Shown here: positions 1-11,720 of the stretch, piece by piece
Numbering within the stretch: position 1 is the first letter of the stretch
Layout of the letters: the number at the start of each line of letters is the position of its first letter
Assembly (NCBI GenBank): GCA_030278955.1
Contig: JAOANR010000003.1
Location: 30,023,227-30,087,226, forward strand
From: Hygrophila difformis
Lineage: Eukaryota; Streptophyta; Magnoliopsida; Lamiales; Acanthaceae
Reading direction: 5' to 3'
DNA length: 64,000 nt
Program-made: the position numbers and the translations under genes
Notes under the pieces: model-generated
What the model was told of the DNA's origin: nothing
Seen by the model: the letters and a program-made list of their open reading frames with translations, nothing else
Databases searched by the model: none

Positions 1-219
1 GAGATAATTGAGCTCGATGAAGATTTGACTTATGAAGAAGTCCCAGTGCGTATTCTCGACACTAAGGAACGAGTAACGAGGAACAAAACCGTCAAAATGA
101 TCAAGGTTCTTTGGGCAAACCACGAAAGTGAGACGGCAACTTGGGAAGTAGAATCCGACATGAGAGAACGCTACCCGACATTGTTCCAAACCGATACCGA
201 CACAGTTATGGGGACATAA
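1..219 (+). CDS. 3' end of Tekay-like Ty3 pol: chromodomain (5'-partial)
   Basis: The open frame enters from the left edge, is in frame from base 1, and ends at a TAA at 217-219 (72 codons). It encodes the C-terminal chromodomain of a chromovirus polyprotein, with the signature RILDTKERVTRN followed by VLWANHESETATWE and an ERYPTLF ending. The same end is seen in the complete ORF at 48681-53234 (minus strand). Chromodomains of this clade are thought to guide integration by binding histone marks. The rest of gag-pol lies outside the window. A purine tract (229-242) follows the stop, as expected of a plus-strand primer site. Clade placement (Tekay) rests on the recognised protein style, not on a search. 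Confidence 0.85.
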   Translation, partial: EIIELDEDLTYEEVPVRILDTKERVTRNKTVKMIKVLWANHESETATWEVESDMRERYPTLFQTDTDTVMGT

Positions 220-228
220 CTGCAATCT

Positions 229-242
229 TAAGGGGGAGAGGA
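229..242 (+). other. Polypurine tract after pol (PPT1)
   Basis: A purine-rich run TTAAGGGGGAGAGGA sits 10 nt after the pol stop and is followed by TGTTATACC, an LTR-like start. The same arrangement follows the pol ends at about 48652-48672 (minus) and 44085-44100 (minus). Confidence 0.6.
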
Positions 243-588
243 TGTTATACCACCTATTTTTCGTGCATCTTTGTAAACTTTTGAACTACGTTATGGCTTG
301 ATCCCTTTACCGGGTACGTAGGCAGCTTAGAAGTCTTAATTCTATGTTCAGTCACAAAATAATAAAATAAACAAAAGACCTTAAGGATATTCGTATACCT
401 TTTTTATCAAAAGATTTTTATACATATCTATCACAATTAATAAGGATATTCGTATACCTTTTTTATGAAAAGATTTTTATTTCTATATCTGTGACATTTC
501 ACTTCCCCCATTATATACTATATAATGTCATTTGTTTATATTGGCAACTAAACAAATATTCAGCTACATGATGGTAATAAAATATGTA
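243..588 (+). other. Retrotransposon 3' flank with a short tandem duplication
   Basis: No gene is visible. 280-340 is an inverted match to the conserved post-PPT1 segment seen near 6490-6540, 43950-43990 and 48540-48600 (GCCTACGTACC plus GGGATCAAG). A segment beginning AAGGATATTCGTATACC occurs twice (about 382-420 and 442-480). The region may be the start of a decayed 3' LTR into which the LTR at 589 inserted. Confidence 0.5.
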
Positions 589-603
589 TGTAATACCCGA
601 GAA

Positions 604-715
604 TTTTACTACATAAAATAAATAAATAAATACAATAAATAAATAAATAAATAAATATAATAAGTAAATAAATAAACAAATCAGTAAATACATTAAATAA
701 ATAAATATAGAAGAA
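604..715. repeat. (AATA)n low-complexity tract
   Basis: Imperfect AATA/ATAA repeats just inside the 5' edge of the solo LTR. A similar tract lies near 12108-12142. Confidence 0.85.
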
Positions 716-1149
716 GTGAGAAATGAAATTAATTAAAAGAGATTTAATTAAACAAAAGAAATTAAATAAAGTTAAATAAGTCGCTACACGGGTATCCGAT
801 ATAATTCAAAACCAAAACGTAACATTTGATCCGGAAGAAATAATGACACGAAATAGAAACCCGAAGAGAGTCCGGAAATTGGAATCCGGGAGCATAGGGG
901 GATAGAAACCCAAAAGAGAGGCGGAAAAGCACGACGGATTGCACGACCCGCCCGGACCGAAGTACAGGCGAAGTCGGCGCGCTGGCCGCGCGGTTTTTGG
1001 GCGAAACGCGCGCCAACCCCGCGCCACTTGACAGATTCGCCCGTTGCGCGAATCTCTCGCCCGAACGCGGATTTTTCGACTTTCGGTTGAACGTCTCTCG
1101 ACCCAAGACCCTTGGGGTCAGATTTTGGACGCCCTAGGACCTAGACATC

Positions 1150-1157
1150 TATAAATA
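1150..1157 (+). promoter_or_regulatory. TATA box of LTR promoter
   Basis: TATAAATA, about 120 bp downstream of the GC-rich block. The same box occurs on the minus strand at 43261-43268 and 63749-63756, each about 320 bp before the donor-like GTAAGT. Confidence 0.65.
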
Positions 1158-1475
1158 AACCCCCTCGGAAGCCTAAACTCTTTTTCAAAACCCTACGATA
1201 CTCTCTACACACACAAGTCGAAATCCCGGAGTCTACGGAGGCATCGAACACCAAGGCAGCAGCTTTGGACGAAAATCCAAGGATCTCCGACGTTGTGGTA
1301 AGCCCTAGTCCAATAGATCCTTTCACGTTTCAATCCGAAAACGGATTCTAACCTCGTTTCTTTTCTCTGTACACCCCGAATCGAATCTAGAACGAGGAAC
1401 CCGACGAACGGAGAGGAGAAACGGTGATCTGGAAGCCACGCCTCCGAAATAGACATCCCGGACGTTCATAAATCA

Positions 1476-2812
1476 GTAAGTTAATTCTTACATGGTTTTG
1501 GGAAGTTTTAAAATATTCGAAACTAAAAGATTTAACAAGAACTCATAAATCTGTCAACTTTTAGTTTCTACCGACGCAACAGTTTTGATGAATTTTTCCA
1601 AACCTTAAAACGAAACTCAAACAGAAAAACTTAAAACACGAAAAACGTTCCTAAGGCTTAGATCTATCTACTGTAAATTTTTGAGAATTTTTAGAGACGA
1701 TTTGATATGTGAAAACCAACCGAAACCGAATTGCTTGAATCTAGATCTTGAAATTCTTGACAGAACTTAGGATCACGTTTTTGACATAGGATCTAGACCG
1801 TTTTAGATCTTTGGCCAAACATGAAAGTCGTAGATAATGGTCTTAAGATGATTTCTGTAAAATTTCATCAAATTTGGAGTTGAATTGCTATGGTAGAATT
1901 TGAAATCTTTAAACTGTGATACATTAAATTCTGACAGAATTGTTCTTCTGCGAAAATTGGTGTTTTTGACCTATTTAGGTATCTCGGATTGAAAAAGTTA
2001 AAACACGAAAGTTGTAGATCTCGGCGTTTCTGAGTCAGACGTGAAACTTTATAATTTTTGGAATTAAATCTGATTTTAGACGAATTTTAGAGTAAACTGT
2101 GGTTTACCGGAAACAAAATCTTGAAATCTTGTTGAAACATGGAATTAACCTTTAGGGTTGAAATGAGTTGAGATATTATTTTTAAATAAATACAATTGAA
2201 GTCAGATTTAAAAAAATTAAATCCCCTTACAAACTTGATAAATTAAAATTAGGGGTGAGTGCTTTGCATGGTGCCCCCTAACTGCTTCACTTCGTGCCTT
2301 AATGGACGATGGTGACCCCGCGCGCTAAACATGAGATATGATATTGCCAAAACGGCGAAATATAGAGCCTACATTCTCGAGAATATCCACATGGGTTTCC
2401 CGAGGCTCCGGAGTGGTACTGGGTATGGCTGATACGGTTGCGGCCGCCGGGCTACCGGCTAAACTTGTTGACATCGCGATACTATCGTGAAACTTTGAGA
2501 TACCAAATCGAGGATGTAATGGGGATATTAAATTTAATTAAATTAGATTAAATTATGTTGTCCAATTAAATTATTTAAATGTTTTATTTAAATTATGGCT
2601 ATTATCTTAAACCATGCGAAATGTGTTGTTAAATAGAGCCCTGGAATAAATTATGCAATTGGATAGTTGCTTAGATTAAATTGAATATTATGTTATTATC
2701 ATGTTTTTATTTAAGTATTAAATTAATGGCTTTTAAACCCTACGATCATGCATGTGTTAACTTACTCAGCAAGTTTGCTGACAAAAACCGTTTTTATGCC
2801 TTTTCTTACAAA
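1476..2812 (+). other. Predicted LTR intron (acceptor degraded)
   Basis: Donor-like GTAAGTTAA at 1476. Branch hairpin CAGCAAGTTTGCTG at 2767-2780 followed by AC. A pyrimidine-rich stretch follows, but the AG is changed (TTACAA). One copy of the GCCGG-type hairpin motif lies at 2437-2462. Inferred by comparison with the other LTRs in the window. Confidence 0.5.
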
Positions 2813-3950
2813 ATATGTGGAATGAGCATGTGTGAGCACGATTCATGCATGGGATTTTGGGAAACATTATTTTGCTTTTAAATTCGTACTTTAGACTATA
2901 TTATGAACGGGCCTGTTTAACCCGTGTTTTGGCAATGTCAGCCCTATTTATATTTTCCGCTGCAATACTATACTAAAACAATTATTTCCGCTGCGCTATG
3001 ATATTATTATTTTCGTATTACATTGTATGGGCTATTTTGAATGATTTAAATGTTTTAAATACTGCAATACCTAGCCTTGCATCTCTTTAGTAAGCTCGGA
3101 GAAACCGTGTCTTACTAGGGAGATGTGGCGGTGACATCCCGACCTGGGTGACCAAAAACCGGGGTGTTACAATGTATGTAATATTAATTATTTTATTTGT
3201 GCAAATGAGATTTGCGGTGATGGGAAAAGCAGATGCATAATTTTTACAATGGGAATTATGGAGGGAAATAAAATATTTAAGATATTGAATATTGTAACAC
3301 CCCGGTTTTGGTAACCCAGGCCGGGATGCCACCGCCACACCTCCCTAGCAAGACACGGTTTCTCCGAGCTCACTAAAGAGATGCAAGGCTATGGTTTTTC
3401 AGGATTTAAAATATTCAAGTAGCCCATTGATAAATAATTTAAAAATACTACATCAGAGTTGCATCGAGAATATAAAGTACGCAGCGGAAGTAAAGTGTAC
3501 GCAGCGGAATTTAAAAGATAGGGCCGACATGGCCAAACCACGGGTTAAACAGACCCGTTCATGCAAGTCACGTAAAATAAATAATTAAGTCCCCAAAATG
3601 ATCCCCCAATGAGTGATCATGCTCCGTACTCTGTAACAGAAAAAAAATGAACAACGGTTTTTATCAGTATTATAAAATACTGAGTAAGTCAATCCTTACA
3701 TAGCAATAAAGGGGTTAGATTTTTAATATTTAAGATAAAACTTTTTGCCATGCATAAAAACATTTTATTTAAAAAAATGCGAATATAATTTCATAACTTA
3801 AAAACACATTTAATTCCATAATTTAAAACTTAAGCATGAGCAATTATTTAAGACATGATTTAAAAACATGAATAATGTCGTAAGTAAGTAAATAAAAATT
3901 TGAGCTTTTAAAAATTCTCCCCGATACGCCACCATCTCAACAATATTTAA

Positions 3951-4167
3951 TTTAGCCGGCAATCCGGCGGCCGCAGCCAATTTCATAAAATCTGAGCTTT
4001 TTAATATATTTCCCGTTACGCCATCATCTCAACAATATATATATCATTTAGCCGGTGATCCGGCGGCCGCAGCCAATATCAATAGTATCATTTAGCCGGT
4101 GCTCCGGCGGCCTCAGCCAATTTCATAAGTATCTTCTCATTTAGCCGGTATTCCGGCGGCCGCAGCC
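3951..4167 (-). repeat. Tandem hairpin array, GCCGG-NNNN-CCGGC type, 4 units
   Basis: Units at 3951-3978, 4047-4074, 4091-4118 and 4140-4167. Each has stem GCCGG/CCGGC followed by GGCCGC (one unit GGCCTC) and AGCC. The four loops are CAAT, TGAT, TGCT and TATT: the stem is constant and the loop varies. It lies inside the predicted LTR intron. Confidence 0.85.
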
Positions 4168-4171
4168 GATT

Positions 4172-4330
4172 CGCCATACCCAGTACCACTCCGTCGAGCC
4201 TCGAGTAACCCATACGGATACACTCGAGAGGGTGGGCCGTTGGTCTCTTGTGACCAAATACGCCATATCCAGTACCGCTCCGTCAAGCCTCGAGTAACCC
4301 ATACGGATACACCCGAGAGGATAGGCCCAA
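4172..4330 (-). repeat. 89-bp direct repeat, two units
   Basis: Two copies beginning CGCCATA(C/T)CCAGTACC at 4172 and 4261, each containing AGCCTCGAGTAACCCATACG. The second copy is partial. A single version of this segment adjoins the hairpin arrays in the LTRs at 2400, 46630 and 59240. Confidence 0.8.
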
Positions 4331-5921
4331 AAATATAAGATGCCATTTTGGCAATCTTTCGCGCGTAATCATCATTGCCGTTTAGGCACAAAATGAATAA
4401 TTAGGAGGGCACCCTGCAGAGCACTCACCCCCCAATGAAACCGATATCGTTTCAACTTTAGTGTAACGGGATTTCCAAAAATACAACTTTATCATATCAC
4501 AAGATTTCGATCGTTGTTTAGAGATTTCAAAATTTCACAAGTTTAAAACCGATCGATGTCACAGTTTACGCCTTTTCAGTTTAAAAATCCATTTCTTAGG
4601 CGATTAATCTGAAATTTTCACAGTAGCTCAAATACATCCCAATGAACAACTTTCCTGTTTTGAGTTTTTGGGAAAAATGATGGGAAGCATGTCAAAAATC
4701 AAGTTTTCTACACAAACAAAAAGCTGTCAGGATTCAGGTTTGACATCTGTCAAAGATTTGGCTTTTTAACATATCAAATGAACTCCAAAATTTCTGAAAA
4801 TTTACAGGCACTTAAAAGACACCAAAATAAACAAGTTTTATTAGAGGCAACTTATGCAAATTCATCGCGGATTAAGTCATATTAATCCACTAAGTTCGGT
4901 CTTAAAATCTGTCTCAGTTTTCGAAAGGTTCATGCACCACAGAATATGTTCGACGCGGTTTGGGATAGCAAATCTTAATGAAAGTGCATGAAATTTTACA
5001 GAGGTATTCAAGACTCATAGATCTACAACTTTTGTTTAGATCATGAAGATTGGTTCGGACTAGAAATGATAGAAATAAGCTCATCAAGTTCGGTTATGAA
5101 ATCTGTCAACTTTTGAAAATTCTTAAAAACGCAGAATATGTCCGACTTGATTTGGGGTATCAAAACTTGATGAAAAATTCTGAAATTTTTACACAGTATA
5201 GCTTAAGATCTTAGGATCAAAATCTTAGTTTTGAGTTTTTAGGTTTGAACGCTCGAAGTAAGAGTTTTGGTCGGATTTCAGAAAATATGTAGATTGGGGT
5301 TTTTAGGTTTGATTGCAACGTTTCGTTTAAGATCCAATGTTTCGGATGTCTTTAAACCACCCATATTGATATGTAAGTTATTAACTTACAGTGAGTGAGT
5401 TCTTGAACGTTCTAGAGTTGATCGATTTGTCCAAAATCGCCACGAACGGATCTACGCAACACGTTCTTCTTCTCCTTTGGCTACGAACGTGTTTTGCAAG
5501 TAAAGATCCGTAAGTTAGAAGGTTGATTATGATCTTAAAGCAATAAGTAAACTTGATTTACACCTTACCAACAATCCAATGCCTGCAAATCCTTGATCTA
5601 CACCCTACCTTGGTTGGATTTGATTGCCGGAAAGTTGCCGGAAGTTTGCCGGAAGGGTGTTTGGCTTAGGGAGAGTTTTGGGAGAGTTGGGAGAGTTTGT
5701 GGGATGAATAATTGGTAAGTATGGCTGACAATGGGGTGTTAGGGACCTCTAGCATCGTCCAAAAGATGCCTCCCCCGTGATCAAGCAAGAATCCCGCGTT
5801 GGGACCCAAAAATTGGCGAGAAAGTCGCCAAAACGCGACAAACGCCGGCTGCTGTCATGGCGGCGCGGTGGCGGCGCGCAGTTTAGCATAACAGCGCGCG
5901 GAGGGCGCGCCAAACACGCCT

Positions 5922-5933
5922 GGACTCCGGTCC
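5922..5933 (-). promoter_or_regulatory. Conserved GC-block hairpin in U3
   Basis: GGACTCCGGTCC, flanked by a GGGCGGG run and by TCGTGCGATCCGTCGTGCTT. The same block is present at 43452, 48083 and 63940, with different loop bases. Confidence 0.45.
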
Positions 5934-6572
5934 GGGCGGGGTCGTGCGATCCGTCGTGCTTTTCCTCCTCTCTTTCGGACTTCTATCCTCCTACGTTTTC
6001 GGTCTCGATTTTTCGGGTCATTCTCGGGTCATAAATTCTTATCTTAAGTTTATCTCGACTCAAATGAATTTCATGTTTGAGATCTTAAGTCCGTCGGTCT
6101 CGGGTTCGTCGGCTTCCAATTTGTCGTCTTTTGATTCCCGTGCAATAGCTTGTATCATTAAATTTCTTCAGACTTCACGGGTTCTTGGAATTAAAATTCT
6201 TTTCCTTCATGAATTTAATTCCAATTATTTTGACTCAATTCATGGAATGTCTTCGGGCTTCCTTTCCCTCTTTTATTCCATTTTGAATTTAAATCTATCG
6301 GCGTTTCATTTCCGAGTAATAATTTATTATGATAAATCGGATATATTTCGGCATCTTCGTCCTCGAAGTTGTGGTTAGGGTCCTTTTGTTTACTATATTA
6401 TTTTGGGATATTGGGCTATTGAATTATTGTACGATTGTTGATTGTTTGTTGTTTGATTATTGTTTGACTGAACCCAGAATTGAAATTTCCAAGTTGCCTA
6501 CGTACCCTGTGAAGGGATCAAGTCATTACGTAGTTCAAAACAGTTTGAATTTGTTTTTCCTCGGGTGTTACA

Positions 6573-8016
6573 AATATAATTTATCTATAAAATGAATTTT
6601 AATTATATTGCAACTAAATCTTTCCTTATAAATTTATCCATATTTTAAAAATACAATATCAAATAAAAAAAATGGAAACTAAGTATTACCCCATAAATAA
6701 AGCAAAGATTATGCGGTAATTGATTTCCATTGATTATATTGATTACATTAATTTACATTGATTAAATTGATTTCCATTGAATAAACGAAAATGAAATGTT
6801 GACTATAGACAATGAAATGATTATGGAAAGAGCAAAGAATAATCGTAAAAGATGAGATGATCAATGGACTTAAATAAATTTACCCTTAAATAAATAATAA
6901 TTAATATAATTTAGCCCTTCAACTATTACTATAATTTTTACAAATACGATATTTTATTTATTTGTGGTGAATAAAAAAACCACATTAGGAATTTATTTAT
7001 CTATATAAATAATATTCAATTTACACTTAAATCCATTTATTAACCTAAAATTATATGCAAAAGTTTCTAGCCTAAAACCACTAGCTAATTTTTAGTCAAT
7101 AATCCCAAAAAGTGAAATTAATTCTATACTCAAATAATCCGTTCAATGTTAGATTTATGGGATTGTATTCCCAATTTCACAAAATGGAAATTTTTAATAT
7201 AAATAAATAATGAAATATTTCAACCATGAATTTATTATGTCATTAATTTTAATTGACTTTTTACTAACATTAAGTTTCATTATAACATTAATTGGTCCTT
7301 ACAAATTAAATATGACAATGTTAAATCATCATTGCTTTAAATTAAAATATTATATTTAAATTCTTAAAAAAAAATTATTATAGCAATTGGCTAATTATAT
7401 GTCATTGTGATGATTTAATATAGATACTACATTTTTAAATGGAATAATTGAACATATCATTTTAGAATCAATTTATTGTGATTCATTTTAGTTATAAATA
7501 TATTGTGATGATTTAACATTAGATAATTATCTTATTTTAGAATCGTTTTAATTATACTGGCATCTAAATCTTTTTATATAAGTATATCCATATTTTTAAA
7601 TCATTTTATTTATATTGGCAACTAAATATATCCATATTTTGGAAACTAAATATTAATTAAATAAAAATTTAAACTAAATATTAGAATATGTATTTTTTTT
7701 AATAAATAAACCATTCTAAAACATAATTGCAAAATTACCTAAATACATAATTTTTAGTAAATAATTCAAAAAAAGGTAAATTATTTATATTTCTCGATTA
7801 TTATCTCAATAAATCTCTAACTTTTCGTCAATATTCAGAAAAAGGTATAAAAATATAATATAAAGTAATCACATCAATGATTGATTAAGATTAAATAAAA
7901 TTATGAATAATTCCTTCAATAATTATTTGCATTAACATTAATTATATTATATTCACAATTAATGTAATGATTAATGGATATTAAATAATTATTGTTGAAT
8001 AAAATCGGGAAGAAAA
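6573..8016. other. AT-rich intergenic sequence, no gene seen
   Basis: Very AT-rich sequence with no convincing ORF. Short phrases such as TTATATTGGCAACTAAA recur here (near 7570 and 7612) and near 537, suggesting that the solo LTRs at 589 and 3293 inserted into one older AT-rich repeat. Confidence 0.6.
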
Positions 8017-8658
8017 TGTAATACCATAGAAATTGCCCGATATATATGTATGAATATATATATTTTGACCAATTCACTAAGTAGATTTTTAATCAAATCT
8101 ATATATATTTATATGTTCAAATATGTGCTTAAAGATTAGTATATTATTTTCTACAAAACATACTTTGAAAAATTATATATATTTGTCTTTTCAAATAAAT
8201 ATATGGATTTCAATATCAAGTGTAATAAGTATATGGTTCATAGAATATTTTAAATCCATATACAAGTTTATATACACATATATACCTTGGTCTTGAAATA
8301 ATCTTTCCAAACATGTACACATGTATATACATGTATATATTCATATGTTTAAATTATAATGAGAATTATCTATTTTCTATATATCCTTGATTAATCATTC
8401 TACCCATATATTTTTTTATTATGGAATTATTCTAGAATGCCATAATATAATTGGGAATAATTTGACTATGGTTTGAAATTGTAGGGTGGAATATTAATCA
8501 TATCTTGTCATTTTCAAATAAAGAATATATTCCTTTTTGAAGCTATGTATGACTTACAAGATCACAAAAATTCCCACATTATGATTTTTTTTAAGATAAG
8601 AATCTTAATATATATATATAAAAAAAAAAAAAATTTTAAAAAAAAAAAAAAAAAAGGT

Positions 8659-8708
8659 TACTGTAGCATGCTACTGTAGCACGCTACTGTAGCATGCTAC
8701 TGTAGCAG
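8659..8708. repeat. Palindromic microsatellite (GCTACTGTAGC units)
   Basis: Four 12-13 bp units, alternating GCTACTGTAGCAT and GCTACTGTAGCAC. Each unit is itself an inverted repeat (GCTAC/GTAGC). Confidence 0.85.
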
Positions 8709-9168
8709 TCGGGATTTATGTGTTTTGGCGACTTTTTGGCCATTTTTTGGGTCCCAAAGGTGGGAATCTTGATCTATCACGGGGGAGGCATATTTTTGGA
8801 TGATTATAGAAGTCCCTAACACCCTATTGTCAGCCATATTCACCAATAATTCATCCCACAAACTCTCCCAACTCTCCCAAAACTCTCCCTAAGCCAAACA
8901 CCCTTCCGGCAAACTTCCGGCAACTTTCCGGCAATCAAATCCAACCAAGGTAGGGTGTAGATCAAGGATTTGCAAGCATTGGATTGTTGGTAAGGCGTAA
9001 ATCAAGTTTACTTATTGCTTTAAGATCATAATCAACCTTCTAACTTACGGATCTTTACTTGCAAAACACGTTCGTAGCCAAAGGAGAAGAAGAACGTGTT
9101 GCGTAGATCCGTTCGTGGCGATTTTGGACAAATCGATCAACTCTAGAACGTTCAAGAACTCACTCACT

Positions 9169-10926
9169 GTAAGTTAATAACTTACATATCAATATGGGTG
9201 GTTTAAAGACATCCGAAACATTGGATCTTAAACGAAACGTTGAAAACAAACCTAAAAACCCCAATCTACGTATTTTCTGAAATCCGACCAAAACTCTTAC
9301 TTCGAGCGTTCAAACCTGAAAACTCAAAACTAAGATTTTGATCCTAAGATCTTAAGCTATATTGTGTAAAAATTTCAGAGATTTTCATCAAGTTTTGATA
9401 CCCCAAATCAAGTCGGACATATTCTGCGTTTTTAAAAATTTTCAAAAGTTGACAGATTTCATAACCGAACTTGATGAGCTTATTTCTATCATTTCTAGTC
9501 CAAACCAATCTTCATGATCTAAACAAAAGTTGTAGATCTATGAGTCTTGAATACCTCTGTAAAATTTCATGCACTTTCATTAAGATTTGCTATCCCAAAC
9601 CGCGTCGAACATATTCTGTGGTGCATGAACCTTTCGGAAACTGAGACAGATTTTAAGACCGAACTTAGTAGATTAATCTGACTTAATCCGTGATGAATTT
9701 GCATAATTTGCCTCTAATAAAACTTGTTTATTTTGGTGTCTTTTAAGTGCCTGTAAATTTTCAGAATTTTTGGAGTTCATTTGACATGTTAAAAAGTCAA
9801 ATCTTTGACAGATGTCAAATCTGAATCCTGACAGCTTTTTGTTTGCGTAGAAAACTTGATTTTTGACATGCTTCCCATCATTTTTCCCAAAAACTCAAAA
9901 CATGAAAGTTGTTCATTGGGATGTATTTGAGCTACTGTGAAAATTTCAAATTAATCGCCTAAGAAATGGATTTTTAAACTGAAAAGGCGTAAACTGTGAC
10001 ATCGATCGGTTTTAAACTTGTGAAATTTTGAAATCTCTAAACAACGATCGAAATCTTGTGATACGATAAAGTTGTATTTTTGGAAATCCCGTTACACTAA
10101 AGTTGAAACGATATCGGTTTCATTGGGGGGTGAGTGCTCTGCAGGGTGCCCTCCTAATTATTCATTTTGTGCCTAAACGGCAATGATGATTACGCGCGAA
10201 AGATTGCCAAAATGGCATCTTATATTTTTGGGCCTATCCTCTCGGGTGTATCCGTATGGGTTACTCGAGGCTTGACGGAGCGGTACTGGATATGGCGTAT
10301 TTGGTCACAAGAGACCAACGGCCTACCCTCTCGAGTGTATCCGTATGGGATACTCGAGGCTCGACGGAGTGGTACTGGGTATGGCGAATCGGCTGCGGCC
10401 GCCGGAATACCGGCTAAATGAGATGATACTTATGAAATTGGCTGAGGCCGCCGGAGCACCGGCTAAATGATACTATTGATATTGGCTGCGGCCGCCGGAT
10501 CACCGGCTAAATGATATATATTGTTGAGATGATGGCGTAACGGGAAATATATTAAAAAAAGCTCAGATTTTATGAAATTGGCTACGGCCGCCGGATTGCC
10601 GGCTAAAATTAAATATTGTTGAGATGGAGGCGTATCGGGGAGAATTTTTAAAAGCTCAAATTTTTATTTACTTACTTACGGCATTATTCATGTTTTTAAA
10701 TCATGTCTTAAATAATTGCCCATGCTTAAGTTTTAAATTATGAAATTAAATGTGTCTTTAAAGTATGCAATTATAATCACATTTTTTTTATAAAATGTTT
10801 TTATGCATGGCAAAAAGTTTTATCTTAATTATTAAAAATCTAACCCCTTTATTGCTATGTAAGGATTGACTTACTCAGTATTTTATAATACTGATAAAAA
10901 CCGTTGTTCATTTTTTTTCTGTTACA
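9169..10926 (+). other. Predicted LTR intron with branch-point hairpin
   Basis: Donor ACTGTAAGTTAATAA (GT at 9169-9170). Hairpin CAGTATTTTATAATACTG at 10875-10892 followed by AT. A T-rich tract and TTACAG end at 10926, 34 nt after the hairpin. The interior holds the GCCGG-type hairpin array (about 10395-10610) and diverged repeats of the type CATGAAAGTTG...TAGATC. Intron status is inferred from motif order shared with other LTRs. Confidence 0.6.
10395..10610 (+). repeat. Tandem hairpin array, GCCGG-NNNN-CCGGC type, 4 units
   Basis: Inverted counterpart of 3951-4167, with the same four stems and loops in sense orientation, for example GCCGGATCACCGGC. It lies inside the predicted LTR intron. 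Confidence 0.85.
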
Positions 10927-11268
10927 GAGTACGGAGCATGATCACTCATTGGGGGATCATTTTGGACACTTAATTATTTATTTTACGTGACTTGCATGAA
11001 CGGGTCTGTTTAACCCGTGGTTTGGCCATGTCGGCCCTATATTTTAAATTCCGCTGCATACACTTTACTTCCGCTGCGTACTTTATATTCTCGATGCAAC
11101 TCTGATGTAGTATTTTTAAATTACTTATGAATGGGCTGTTTGAACGTATTAAATTCTGAAAAACCATAGCCTTGCATCTCTTTAGTGAGCTCGGAGAAAC
11201 CGTGTCTTGCTAGGGAGGTGTGGCGGTGGCATCCCGGCCTGGGTTACCAAAACCGGGGTGTTACAATG

Positions 11269-11280
11269 TGGTATCAGAGC
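11269..11280 (+). other. Primer binding site, tRNA-Met type
   Basis: TGGTATCAGAGC, three bases after the LTR end. It is the usual plant Ty3 primer site complementary to the 3' end of initiator tRNA-Met. The same 12-mer occurs at 36185-36196 (minus) and 60044-60055 (plus). Confidence 0.9.
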
Positions 11281-11720
11281 CCAGAATATTTTAAAACTAC
11301 TATTTTAAAGAGCCCGGAATATTTTTAAACTATTATTTTTGAATATTATTATTTTAAAGTTATTATTTCTAAACTAGTAATATATTTTAAAGAGACCAAT
11401 TATTATTTTGAACTTAAAGCCCAAATTTTTAGTCCAAAAATTTTTTTTGAAGCCCAAGAAATTATTTTGGCCCAATAGCCTTGTTTTTATTTAAAGCCCA
11501 AATAATTTATTTCTTTCGGCCCAATATAGTGGCCCGAACTTTTTATCCTTATTTTAATATATCCATGGAATAAATTTATTTTAAAACCCATGGATAAATA
11601 AATGCATGCATAAAATTTTTTTTATCAGGGGGAATCATCACTGCATGTGCATATTGCATTTCTATACCTTAGAGAACCTAGAAGCGTTATGTTGTAACCT
11701 AGATCTTTTTCTTGCGCTAG

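Larger units (their letters stand above)
589..3171 (+). mobile_element. Solo LTR, Tekay-like family, 2583 bp, TSD ATGTA
   Basis: Starts TGTAATACCCGAG and ends CCGGGGTGTTACA. ATGTA lies directly before (584-588) and directly after (3172-3176), so this is a complete insertion reduced to one LTR, probably by LTR-LTR recombination. No primer site follows the right end. On the sense strand it has a (AATA)n-rich start (about 604-715), a GC-rich block (about 950-1030), a TATA box at 1150-1157 and a donor-like GTAAGTTAA at 1476. The branch hairpin is at 2767-2780. The expected acceptor near 2810 reads TTACAA instead of TTACAG, so the predicted intron end is damaged. Confidence 0.93.
3631..5389 (-). 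other. Predicted LTR intron with branch-point hairpin
   Basis: Sense-strand donor GTAAGTTAATAAC starts at 5389. The acceptor TTACAG ends at 3631 after a run of T. The hairpin at 3665-3682 (sense CAGTATTTTATAATACTG) is followed by AT, 33 nt before the acceptor. The length (1759) is one base different from the copy at 9169-10926. Confidence 0.6.
3293..6572 (-). mobile_element. Solo LTR, Tekay-like family, 3280 bp, TSD AATAT
   Basis: On the plus strand it begins TGTAACACCCCGG and ends CGGGTGTTACA, with AATAT immediately on both sides (3288-3292 and 6573-6577). There is no internal region, so it is a solo LTR. It is closely similar, in inverted orientation, to the 5' LTR at 8017-11265 from its 3' edge to about 5850. 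Its sense 5' edge matches the sequence that follows PPT1 in other elements, not the PPT2 edge used by the solo LTR at 589, so its 5' boundary type differs. Confidence 0.93.
8017..11265 (+). mobile_element. 5' LTR of Tekay-like element, 3249 bp
   Basis: Starts TGTAATACC and ends CCGGGGTGTTACA, and is followed by a tRNA-Met-type primer site three bases later. The five bases before it are GAAAA. The matching right-hand duplication would lie in or beyond the assembly gap. From about 8725 onward it is an inverted copy of 3293-5850. The first ~700 bp are unlike that copy and include a poly(A) tract (about 8620-8655) and a palindromic microsatellite. Confidence 0.85.

Noticed and set aside
589..3171. 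3' LTR of the pol fragment at 1-219
   Set aside because: No PPT2 module directly precedes 589, and a perfect ATGTA duplication flanks both sides, so it is an independent solo LTR.
3391..3588. Small ORF repeated at 10970-11167
   Set aside because: Both lie in homologous LTR ends, antisense to the LTR; similarity reflects LTR homology, not a gene.
4137..4391. 84-residue ORF repeated at 10167-10421
   Set aside because: It is a frame through the hairpin array and flank of two homologous LTRs; no protein family, and the other LTRs do not keep the frame.
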